Shown: one piece after another, positions 1-6,047 of the stretch | Layout: every line of letters begins with the position of its first letter | Position numbering within the stretch: the first letter of the stretch is position 1 | Origin: SFEB01 sp964612455 | GTDB lineage: Bacteria; Bacillota; Clostridia; Christensenellales; CAG-314 | Length of the DNA: 6,947 nt | Reading direction: 5' to 3' | Assembly: GCA_964612455.1 (NCBI GenBank) | Contig: CAZTCB010000042.1 | Coordinates: 1 to 6,947 of the forward strand | Made by a program: the position numbers and the translations under genes | Notes under the pieces: generated by a model | Databases searched by the model: none | Told to the model about the DNA's origin: nothing | The model's input: only the letters and a program-made list of their open reading frames with translations

Positions 1-59
1 TCGAACCCCCGACACACGGCTTAGAAGGCCGTTGCTCTATCCTGCTGAGCTACAGGCAC
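1..59 (-). tRNA. tRNA-Arg (anticodon UCU), 3' end cut off
   Basis: Reading the minus strand from 59, the acceptor 5' half GTGCCTG is followed by TA, a D arm starting GCTC, and an anticodon arm ACGGC/GCCGT around the loop CTTCTAA, which gives anticodon TCT (reads AGA, arginine). The T loop begins GGGGGTTCGA and then runs off the window edge, so the acceptor 3' half and any CCA lie outside. It follows tRNA-Gly by 27 bases with no promoter between, so the two are probably cut from one transcript. Confidence 0.95.
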
Positions 60-86
60 AAATAAGTCGTGCCCGGTGCAATCCAT

Positions 87-160
87 TGGAGCGGGTGATG
101 GGAATCGGACCCACGCGGCCAGCTTGGAAGGCTGGTATTCTACCATTGAACTACACCCGC
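87..160 (-). tRNA. tRNA-Gly (anticodon UCC), CCA encoded, unusual T loop
   Basis: A full 74-base cloverleaf reads on the minus strand. The acceptor is GCGGGTG/CACCCGC with discriminator T and encoded CCA. The D loop AATGGTA keeps the GG pair. The anticodon arm is CCAGC/GCTGG with loop CTTCCAA, giving anticodon TCC. The T arm is GTGGG/CCCAT. The T loop reads TCCGATT where almost all elongator tRNAs have TTCGATT, so the normally invariant U55 is C. Apart from that base the 3' half matches what I recall of B. subtilis tRNA-Gly(UCC). It is the first tRNA after the promoter at 177-205 and heads a two-tRNA unit. Confidence 0.95.
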
Positions 161-176
161 ACAACAACGCTAAAAA

Positions 177-205
177 ATAATATCACACCAAAAAAAACTT
201 GTCAA
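177..205 (-). promoter_or_regulatory. Promoter of the tRNA-Gly/tRNA-Arg unit
   Basis: On the minus strand TTGACA (200-205) and TATTAT (177-182) are separated by exactly 17 bases. The first transcribed base would be near 170, about 10 bases before tRNA-Gly. The -35 matches the sigma-A consensus fully, and the -10 differs at one position. The -35 sits in the loop and stem of the hairpin described at 190-211. Confidence 0.85.
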
Positions 206-211
206 GTTTTT
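190..211 (-). terminator. Weak A/T-rich terminator-like hairpin after rdgB
   Basis: Ten bases after the rdgB stop, the minus strand reads AAAAACTT-GAC-AAGTTTTT followed by three more T. This is an 8-bp stem with a 3-base loop and a U run. Only one pair is G-C, so termination would be inefficient, and some rdgB transcripts may read through into the tRNAs. The same bases contain the -35 of the tRNA promoter. Confidence 0.4.
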
Positions 212-220
212 AATCGCAAT

Positions 221-805
221 TTATTCAAAATTTTCTAATATTTTGTTGAGTGCCGTCAGAGCGCGGTATCTGTGGCTTACTCTGTTTTTTTCTTCCTGAG
301 ACGCTTCGCCGAAAGTTTTACCTAAATCGGTACTGAAAAACACGGGGTCATATCCAAAGCCTCCGTTGCCGTATTCTTTCTCGGCTATACGTCCTTCGGT
401 TTTACCGACGGCATGATAAAGGTTGCCTTTTTCGTCGATAAAGACAACGCAGGTTTCAAAGTGCGCGTTTCTATCGGTTGTTCCGTTTAAAACATTCAAT
501 AGGTGCGTACGGTTGGCTTTGTCGTCGCCTTCTTTAAAAAAACGATTGCTCAATACGCCGGGAGCGCCGCCGAGACTGTCAACGCATAGTCCGGAGTCGT
601 CACTGATTACCGCACTGTTTTTAGCTTGTTTTTTTACGAATTTCGCCTTGATGAGGGCGTTGTCGTAAAAAGTATCGCCTGTTTCTTGCACTTCCGTTGA
701 CAGACCGACTTGTTCGGCTGAGACTATTTCGCCAAATCTGTCGCCGAGTATCTGCTTGATTTCCTTTACCTTGTGGGGGTTGTGAGTTGCTATAATAATC
801 TGCAT
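221..805 (-). CDS. rdgB: XTP/dITP pyrophosphatase (RdgB/HAM1 family)
   Basis: This 194-residue cytosolic enzyme hydrolyses XTP, ITP and dITP to the monophosphate and pyrophosphate, keeping deaminated purines out of DNA and RNA. Family motifs are all present: the N-terminal strand and loop ATHNPHK (6-12), ETGDTF (41-46), the metal/catalytic SDDSGL (68-73, with D70 matching the catalytic Asp), GGAPGVLSNRF (79-89), the base-recognition GFGYDPVF (149-156) and SHR (177-179). Length is typical (E. coli about 197), and nothing appears missing. The start at 805 gives the usual MQIIIATHN N-terminus. No Shine-Dalgarno precedes it; a promoter at 812-840 puts +1 on the start codon. The gene stands alone, divergent from the glp operon. 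In many Firmicutes rdgB sits beside other housekeeping genes, but no such neighbour is seen here. Confidence 0.97.
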   Translation of the reverse strand: MQIIIATHNPHKVKEIKQILGDRFGEIVSAEQVGLSTEVQETGDTFYDNALIKAKFVKKQAKNSAVISDDSGLCVDSLGGAPGVLSNRFFKEGDDKANRTHLLNVLNGTTDRNAHFETCVVFIDEKGNLYHAVGKTEGRIAEKEYGNGGFGYDPVFFSTDLGKTFGEASQEEKNRVSHRYRALTALNKILENFE

Positions 806-811
806 ATAGAG

Positions 812-840
812 ATTTTAGCATATCCGTTAAAATTAAACAA
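812..840 (-). promoter_or_regulatory. Extended -10 promoter of rdgB, predicting a leaderless mRNA
   Basis: On the minus strand TTGTTT (835-840) is followed after 17 bases by TAAAAT (812-817), preceded by TGC, the extended -10 signature. Counting seven bases on from the -10 puts +1 at 805, the A of the rdgB ATG. The 20 bases before the ATG contain no AGGAG-like site, which agrees with a leaderless message. The transcription start is predicted, not measured. Confidence 0.6.
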
Positions 841-879
841 GAAAATTTTTAAAATCGATTTATTTTTATTTGTTAAACG

Positions 880-917
880 TTGATTTATGGCGTCGAAAGT
901 GGTACTATAAATATAAT
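880..917 (+). promoter_or_regulatory. Probable promoter of the glp operon
   Basis: TTGATT (880-885), a 17-base spacer and TACTAT (903-908) make a fair sigma-A promoter, with 4 of 6 matches in each box. It would give a leader of about 35 bases. A perfect TATAAT also lies at 912-917 but has no good -35 at the right distance. The spacer shared with rdgB (806-948) is A+T-rich and holds a perfect palindrome AAATCGATTT (852-861) between the two promoters, a possible regulator site. No antiterminator or riboswitch-sized leader fits here. Confidence 0.5.
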
Positions 918-948
918 CGGATTTATTCGGGTTGATAGCGAGGAAGTC

Positions 949-2370
949 ATGGTTAAAATAGTAATAATAGGCGGCGGTGCCGTAGGTTGTGCCGTCGCAA
1001 GAGAAATAGCAAGATATGAGTGCGACGTTACTTTGCTCGAAAGGTGCAATGACGTCAGCGAGGGGACGAGCAAGGCAAACAGCGGCATAGTCCATGCGGG
1101 GCACGATGCCGAGCCTGGTACCAACAAGGCAAAATTCAACGTCATCGGAAACTCAATGTTCGACGAGTTGTCGGAGCAACTCGATTTTCCGTTTAAGCGC
1201 AACGGTGCTTTAGTTGTGTGTTTTGATAAAAACGACCTTCCGTCCTTAAAAAAACTTTTGGACAGAGGTATAAAAAACGGTGTGAAGGGACTTGAAATAA
1301 TAGACGGCGACGAAGCGCTAAAAAAGGAGCCCAATCTTTCTCAAAAAGTCGCTTATGCATTGTACGCACCGACCAGCGGGATAGTCAGCCCCTACGAAAT
1401 GGTTGTCGCATTTGCCGAAAACGCTTACGACAACGGAGTTAAGTTTGAACTGTCATGCAACGTAAACGATATAAAAAAGCTCGACGGCGGTTTTTTGGTC
1501 AGCGGAGGCGGCAAGACTTTTAACTGCGACGTCGTGATTAATTGCGCTGGGGTTTACGCGGACAGTATCAACGATATGGTCAATAAACCCACGTTTAAGA
1601 TTACCGCGAGAAAGGGCGAATATATGTTACTTGACAAGTATTGCGGCGATATAGTAAATCATACGATATTTCAATTACCCACAAACATGGGCAAGGGAGT
1701 ATTGGTAACTCAGACTACGCACGGCAATATTTTAGTGGGACCGACTTCGGTCGACGTAGAGGACAAAGACGACGTGGAAACAACGCCCGAGGGGCTCGAG
1801 ACGTTGTGGAATAAAGGTATAGAGTCGGTACCGACGTTGGATAGGAAACAACGCATTACGCAGTTTGCCGGCAATCGTGCACACGGTAACACGGGGGATT
1901 TTGTCATCGGCTGGGAGCAAAAGGGGTTTTTTAATGTCGCCTGCATAGAGAGTCCCGGTCTGACCAGTGCTCCCGCTCTCGGCAGATACGTCGCAGATAA
2001 GGTTGCGGAGGAGTACGAGTTGAAACCAAACGAGAAATTCAACCCCGTAAGAAAAGATATTCCGCACATCGTTGCCATGTCCGAAGAAGAAAAGAATAAA
2101 CTCATAGCGGCTGAGCCCGATTACGGCAAAATAGTGTGCCGCTGCGAAACGGTAAGCGAAGGGGAAATAAGGGCAAGCATCAGGCGACCTCTCGGCGCGC
2201 GCAGTTTTGACGGCGTAAAACGCCGTACTCGTGCGGGGATGGGGCGTTGTCAAAGCGGCTTTTGTTGTCCCGAAATCGTAAAAATACTTAGTGAGGAACT
2301 CGGCATACCCGAAGACGAAGTGCTTAAAGACGATAAAGATTCTGCGTTTTTGGTCGGGAGGACTAAATAA
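949..2370 (+). CDS. glpA: GlpA-like FAD-dependent glycerol-3-phosphate dehydrogenase with C-terminal BFD [2Fe-2S] domain
   Basis: A 473-residue DAO-family flavoprotein. The N-terminal FAD site is GGGAVG (8-13) with the ribose-binding acid E31 at the end of LLER. SEGTSKANSGIVHAGH (37-52) is the conserved FAD-contact block shared by GlpA and LhgO-type proteins. The C-terminus is a BFD-like domain (about 390-445) with C397, C399, C434 and C439 (CRC ... CQSGFC) expected to hold a [2Fe-2S] cluster. The likely reaction is oxidation of G3P to DHAP, given glpK three genes on; a 2-hydroxyacid substrate, as for LhgO, cannot be excluded. The start at 949 is chosen because GAGG (940-943) sits 5 bases ahead and the protein begins directly at the flavin strand. 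The in-frame start at 880 would overlap the promoter and add 23 unconserved residues. It is shorter than E. coli GlpA (about 540). Confidence 0.85.
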   Translation: MVKIVIIGGGAVGCAVAREIARYECDVTLLERCNDVSEGTSKANSGIVHAGHDAEPGTNKAKFNVIGNSMFDELSEQLDFPFKRNGALVVCFDKNDLPSLKKLLDRGIKNGVKGLEIIDGDEALKKEPNLSQKVAYALYAPTSGIVSPYEMVVAFAENAYDNGVKFELSCNVNDIKKLDGGFLVSGGGKTFNCDVVINCAGVYADSINDMVNKPTFKITARKGEYMLLDKYCGDIVNHTIFQLPTNMGKGVLVTQTTHGNILVGPTSVDVEDKDDVETTPEGLETLWNKGIESVPTLDRKQRITQFAGNRAHGNTGDFVIGWEQKGFFNVACIESPGLTSAPALGRYVADKVAEEYELKPNEKFNPVRKDIPHIVAMSEEEKNKLIAAEPDYGKIVCRCETVSEGEIRASIRRPLGARSFDGVKRRTRAGMGRCQSGFCCPEIVKILSEELGIPEDEVLKDDKDSAFLVGRTK

Positions 2371-3633
2371 ATGAACAGACAATTGGTTGTAGTGGGCGGC
2401 GGTCCTGCCGGTCTTGCAGCCGCCGTCTCGGCGTACGACAACGGAGTCAAAGACGTCGTTATTATAGAGCGCGAGCCGCGTCTCGGCGGCATACTAAACC
2501 AGTGTATTCACAACGGTTTCGGCCTGCATCTCTTTAACGAAGAATTGACCGGTCCCGAATATGCCGAACGCTTTATCCGACAGGTGCGCCAAAGAAACAT
2601 ACAGTGTTTGCTTGATACTTCGGTAGTGAGTATATCGCGAGATAAAAAAGTCACTTATATCAATAAAAAACAAGGACAGACGGAGATTTGTGCCCAAGCC
2701 GTCGTGTTGGCATGCGGTTGTCGGGAGCGTTCTCGCGGAGCGATAGGCATAGCGGGAGACAGAGTTGCCGGGATTTATACTGCGGGGACAGCGCAAAAGT
2801 TTGTCAATATAGACGGTTTTATGCCCGGTAAAGAGATTGTCATACTCGGCAGCGGCGATATAGGTCTCATTATGGCTCGAAGAATGACTTTCGAGGGGGC
2901 GGTAGTTAAGGCTGTCATAGAGTTAAAGCATTATTCCGGAGGACTTAACCGAAATATAGTCCAATGTTTGCACGATTGGAATATTCCGTTGTTGCTCAGC
3001 CATACCGTCACTAAGATAAAGGGAAAAAACGGCAGAGTATGCGGCGTCGAGGTCTGTAAGGTTAACGAAAAACTCGAGCCCATTCGGGATACTGCACAGA
3101 CGATAAACTGCGATACGGTACTGCTGTCGGCGGGGCTTATCCCCGAAAACGAACTTGCCGATATGGCAGGCGTAACTATTTGTTCCGTAACCGGCGGAGC
3201 AAAAGTCGACGACGTGTTTATGACCGACGCGGACGGTATATTTGAATGCGGAAACGTTTTACACGTTCATGACCTCGTGGATTACGTTACGGAAGAAAGC
3301 ACAGCAGCAGGTGCCGCAGCGGCTGAATACATCGCGGGCAAACTACATCGCGGCAGATACATCGCCGTCAACGCCGTCGGCGGGGTGAGATACGTAGTCC
3401 CCCAAAAAGTGTCTGAAAGGGTTGAAGGAGAGTTGGTTTTCAGAATGCGCGTCGACGAAGTGAGAAAAAAAATCAATATCGTCGTCAAAACCGACGATGG
3501 AAAACCGCTGTTCGTCAAGTTTCGTCCTATAGTCACGCCGGGTGAAATGGAAACGATTTCTTTGCCTGCCGACGTCGTAAAAAAAATACCCGAAAACACT
3601 TGTATTACCATAGGTTTGGAGAATGTATCGTGA
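2371..3633 (+). CDS. FAD/NAD(P)-dependent oxidoreductase, second subunit of the G3P dehydrogenase module
   Basis: This 420-residue protein has two Rossmann sites. The FAD site is GGGPAG (9-14) with E33. The NAD(P) site is GSGDIG (160-165). C45 (in ILNQCIHNGFG) and the C115-G-C117 pair are possible redox residues, though no thioredoxin-reductase CxxC is present. The FAD C-terminal contact is FECGNVLHVHDLVDY (291-305). A final stretch of about 80 residues (340-420), rich in predicted strands, is not a domain I can name. It starts on the base after the previous stop, with GGGAGGA (2356-2362) 8 bases ahead, and overlaps the next gene by 4 bases, so the three are translationally linked. By position it takes the place of GlpB. 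I infer that it accepts electrons from the GlpA-like subunit and reduces NAD. Confidence 0.85.
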   Translation: MNRQLVVVGGGPAGLAAAVSAYDNGVKDVVIIEREPRLGGILNQCIHNGFGLHLFNEELTGPEYAERFIRQVRQRNIQCLLDTSVVSISRDKKVTYINKKQGQTEICAQAVVLACGCRERSRGAIGIAGDRVAGIYTAGTAQKFVNIDGFMPGKEIVILGSGDIGLIMARRMTFEGAVVKAVIELKHYSGGLNRNIVQCLHDWNIPLLLSHTVTKIKGKNGRVCGVEVCKVNEKLEPIRDTAQTINCDTVLLSAGLIPENELADMAGVTICSVTGGAKVDDVFMTDADGIFECGNVLHVHDLVDYVTEESTAAGAAAAEYIAGKLHRGRYIAVNAVGGVRYVVPQKVSERVEGELVFRMRVDEVRKKINIVVKTDDGKPLFVKFRPIVTPGEMETISLPADVVKKIPENTCITIGLENVS

Positions 3634-3986
3634 CTAAAACAATTTGCATATGTTGTCCCTTGGGTTGTTTGTTGACCGTGGACGACAGTGATAAAAACGA
3701 TATAAAGGTCAGCGGCAACGCTTGTCCGCGCGGTAAAGCTTACGCCATGCAGGAAACAGTCAATCCCAAGCGCATCGTAACGACTACGGTCAACGTGACT
3801 GGCGGCGAAATAAACGTCGTTTCCGTAAAAACAACTCTTCCGATAGACAAGGCAAAGACGTTTGATTTGTTGGCGGCGTTAAAAGGCGTAAATCTGACCG
3901 CACCGGTAGATATCGGCGACGTCGTATTAAAAGACGTTTACGGCGCAGACGTCGTCGTTACTAAATCCGTGGCAAAAAAGCAATAA
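3630..3986 (+). CDS. DUF1667 small cysteine-rich protein, probable Fe-S subunit
   Basis: This 118-residue protein starts at GTG 3630, overlapping the previous stop as GTGA, with GGAGA (3618-3622) 7 bases ahead. Starting at 3600 instead would add ten residues inside the upstream gene. The N-terminus holds C6, C8, C9 and C13 (CICCPLGC), then C32 in NACPRG. C6-x2-C9-x3-C13-x18-C32 is spaced like the [4Fe-4S] site at the start of molybdopterin oxidoreductases, although no molybdopterin domain follows. The remainder (about 45-118) is a small, strand-rich unit. The family is known for sitting in clostridial glp operons with the two flavoproteins upstream, where GlpC would be in E. coli; unlike GlpC it has no two-cluster ferredoxin or CCG motifs. 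An electron-relay role is inference. Confidence 0.85.
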   Translation: MTKTICICCPLGCLLTVDDSDKNDIKVSGNACPRGKAYAMQETVNPKRIVTTTVNVTGGEINVVSVKTTLPIDKAKTFDLLAALKGVNLTAPVDIGDVVLKDVYGADVVVTKSVAKKQ

Positions 3987-3998
3987 AGGAGAAATCGT

Positions 3999-5483
3999 AT
4001 GAAGTACGTTTTGGCTCTCGATCAAGGCACTACGAGCAGTAGGGCTATAGTATTTAATAAACAGGGCGAGACGGTGGGGCTTGCTCAGCAGGAATTTCCT
4101 CAAATTTACCCGAGGACGGGTTGGGTGGAGCATGACCCGCGCGAAATACTCGGCAGTCAGGTGGGCGTCATACCAGAGGCGTTGATAAAGGCAGGTATAT
4201 CCGCCGACGACGTCGAGTGTATAGGCATTACAAACCAAAGAGAGACGACTATCGTCTGGGACAAAAACACGGGCGCACCCGTTTACAACGCCATAGTCTG
4301 GCAGTGCAGGCGCACGGCTGATTTTTGCGAAAGCTTAAAGAAAAAGGGTTATGAAAAACTCATTTACGACAAAACGGGACTTGTTGTGGACGCGTATTTT
4401 TCCGCAAGCAAGATAAAATGGATATTGGACAACGTCCCCGCCGCGAGGCAACGTGCGGAGAAAGGTGATTTGCTTTTCGGGACGATAGACACTTATCTCA
4501 TGTGGTACCTCAGTAAAGGTAAAATACATGCTACCGATTACACTAATGCGAGCAGAACGCTGTTGTTTAATATCCATACTTTAGAATGGGACAACGATTT
4601 GCTTAACTTGTTTGAAATTCCGAAAAGCATGTTGCCGCGGGTATATCAGAGCAGTCATTTTTACGGCAGGGTAGACAAGGTTTTTTTGGGCGCGGAGATT
4701 CCTATTTGCGGGGTTTGCGGAGATCAGCAGTCGTCGCTGTTCGGTCAACTTTGCGTCAAAGAAGGCAGCGTAAAAAACACGTACGGCACCGGATGTTTTA
4801 TGCTTATGAATACGGGCAACAAACCTGTCAAATCTCGGCACGGACTCGTTACGACTCTTGCCGCGACGTTTGATAAAAACGATCCGCGATACGCATTAGA
4901 AGGCAGTGTTTTCGTGGGCGGTGCGGTAGTACAATGGATGAGGGACGAGATGCGTTTGATAAAAACGGCTGCCGAGACCGAAGACTACGCCTTAAAAGTC
5001 AAAGATACCAACGGCGTTTACGTCGTCCCGGCTTTCGTCGGACTCGGTGCGCCTTATTGGGACAGCGGTTGCAGGGGGCTTGTTTCGGGGCTTACCCGCG
5101 GCACAAAAAAAGAACATTTTATTCGTGCGGGGCTCGAGTCGATAGCTTATCAGGTCAGCGATATAATGCAGGCTATGATAAGAGACAGCGGTATAGAAGT
5201 GAGTTGTCTCAACGTTGACGGGGGCGCGTCGGTAAATAACTTTTTGATGCAGTTTCAAGCCGATATTTTAAATCTCAGCGTAGTGAGACCAAAGGTTGTC
5301 GAAACGACTGCGCTCGGGTGTGCTTACCTTGCGGGGCTGAATTCTGGTTATTGGAGCGGTATCGACGATATACGGGCAAACGTGGAGACGGAGCATATAT
5401 TCCGCCCCGATATGAATTCCGACAAACGCAAGAGTCTTTTAGACGGCTGGCATCGCGCAGTAAAGCAGACGCTTGTTAAATAA
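3999..5483 (+). CDS. glpK: Glycerol kinase
   Basis: This 494-residue FGGY-family kinase phosphorylates glycerol with ATP to G3P in the cytosol. Visible motifs are the phosphate-binding DQGTTSSR (8-15), glycerol contacts R81-E82 in NQRETT and Y133 in DAYFS, the catalytic GDQQ (241-244, D242), the ATP-side YGTGCFMLMNTG, and VDGGASVNNFLMQFQADI. Full length and intact. AAGGAG (3986-3991) lies 7 bases ahead of the ATG, 12 bases after the DUF1667 gene, so it is in the operon. The loop at about 214-233 differs from B. subtilis and Enterococcus GlpK: an HFYG occurs at 220-223, but the place of the HPr-phosphorylated His (before the F-x-G ahead of IPI) is V228. Control by the PTS is therefore doubtful. 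The Gly-rich FBP loop of E. coli GlpK is also absent. Confidence 0.97.
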   Translation: MKYVLALDQGTTSSRAIVFNKQGETVGLAQQEFPQIYPRTGWVEHDPREILGSQVGVIPEALIKAGISADDVECIGITNQRETTIVWDKNTGAPVYNAIVWQCRRTADFCESLKKKGYEKLIYDKTGLVVDAYFSASKIKWILDNVPAARQRAEKGDLLFGTIDTYLMWYLSKGKIHATDYTNASRTLLFNIHTLEWDNDLLNLFEIPKSMLPRVYQSSHFYGRVDKVFLGAEIPICGVCGDQQSSLFGQLCVKEGSVKNTYGTGCFMLMNTGNKPVKSRHGLVTTLAATFDKNDPRYALEGSVFVGGAVVQWMRDEMRLIKTAAETEDYALKVKDTNGVYVVPAFVGLGAPYWDSGCRGLVSGLTRGTKKEHFIRAGLESIAYQVSDIMQAMIRDSGIEVSCLNVDGGASVNNFLMQFQADILNLSVVRPKVVETTALGCAYLAGLNSGYWSGIDDIRANVETEHIFRPDMNSDKRKSLLDGWHRAVKQTLVK

Positions 5484-5500
5484 AAGAAGGTTACAATAAA

Positions 5501-6007
5501 ATGATATTTGAAATAACGAAAAAACAAACAAATAGCAGCAAATGTTTCGTTTGCGGCAGAGATAACGTCGGCGGACTGTTTGCGTCTTTTTACGAAACGA
5601 CATCTAAGGAAGTCGTCAGCGTTATAAATACGAGCGAGTTTCATCAGAGTTATCCCGAACACACTCACGGCGGAGTGATTTGCGCTATCCTCGATGAAAC
5701 CGCGGGGAGGGCGATTTGGATAGACGAGCCGGATACTCTTGCCGTTACGTCTAAAATATCGATAAAGTATCGCCGTCCCGTTCCTCTTAAAGAAGACTTT
5801 CTCGCTGTCGGAAAGGTAGTGAGTAATACGTCGGTGGGATTTGTCGCCATAGGTAAAATATACGATAAAAAAGGCAATCTTTTGGCAGAAAGCGAGGGGA
5901 CTTACGTCAAACAAAAGGCGTCCGACATATCGAAAAAAGACGAGATGACGAATGAAACCTCGTTTATGATTCCCGATGTCCAAAAGGTCACTTTTATCGA
6001 GTGGTAA
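5501..6007 (+). CDS. PaaI-type hotdog-fold thioesterase
   Basis: This 168-residue protein of the 4HBT/PaaI superfamily likely hydrolyses an acyl-CoA. The core motif HGG (56-58), followed by the helix VICAILDETAGRAI with D65, is the PaaI signature. SIKYRRPVPL (about 86-95) and the strands after it complete the hotdog sheet. The N-terminus has KCFVCGRDN, a C15-x2-C18 pair seen in many such proteins, where its role is unclear. The last 30 or so residues are polar and probably flexible. AAGAAGG (5484-5490) lies 10 bases ahead of the ATG, and the gap to glpK is 17 bases, so it is probably the last operon gene. The link to glycerol is not obvious. Other hotdog activities such as dehydratase are less likely. 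Confidence 0.85.
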   Translation: MIFEITKKQTNSSKCFVCGRDNVGGLFASFYETTSKEVVSVINTSEFHQSYPEHTHGGVICAILDETAGRAIWIDEPDTLAVTSKISIKYRRPVPLKEDFLAVGKVVSNTSVGFVAIGKIYDKKGNLLAESEGTYVKQKASDISKKDEMTNETSFMIPDVQKVTFIEW

Positions 6008-6015
6008 CGAGATTT

Positions 6016-6047
6016 AAACGCAAATAGCTATCGTTTTTGCTTGTTTT
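6016..6047 (+). terminator. Weak candidate terminator of the glp operon
   Basis: Just after the last operon gene, AAACG (6016-6020) and CGTTT (6032-6036) form a 5-bp stem around an 11-base loop, which itself holds the palindrome ATAGCTAT. T-rich sequence follows (TTTTTGCTTGTTTT). GCAAA/TTTGC (6020-6024/6036-6040) is an alternative pairing. The stem is short. No better terminator is visible before the next promoter. Confidence 0.3.

Noticed and set aside
880..948. Upstream in-frame start at 880 for the GlpA-like protein
   Set aside because: It lies within the promoter, has no ribosome site and adds 23 residues ahead of the flavin-binding strand; ATG 949 has GAGG in front.
3600..3629. Start at 3600 for the DUF1667 protein
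   Set aside because: GTG 3630 has GGAGA at the right distance and gives the compact 4-base overlap usual in such operons.
1053..4215. Repeated GACGTC hexamer (at least seven copies by eye)
   Set aside because: All copies I noted lie inside the coding genes and mostly arise from the favoured Asp-Val codon pair GAC-GTC; no spacing pattern suggests a DNA signal.
4335..4841. Minus-strand frames opposite glpK and other genes
   Set aside because: They lie wholly opposite well-conserved genes, lack ribosome sites and show no protein-family motifs.
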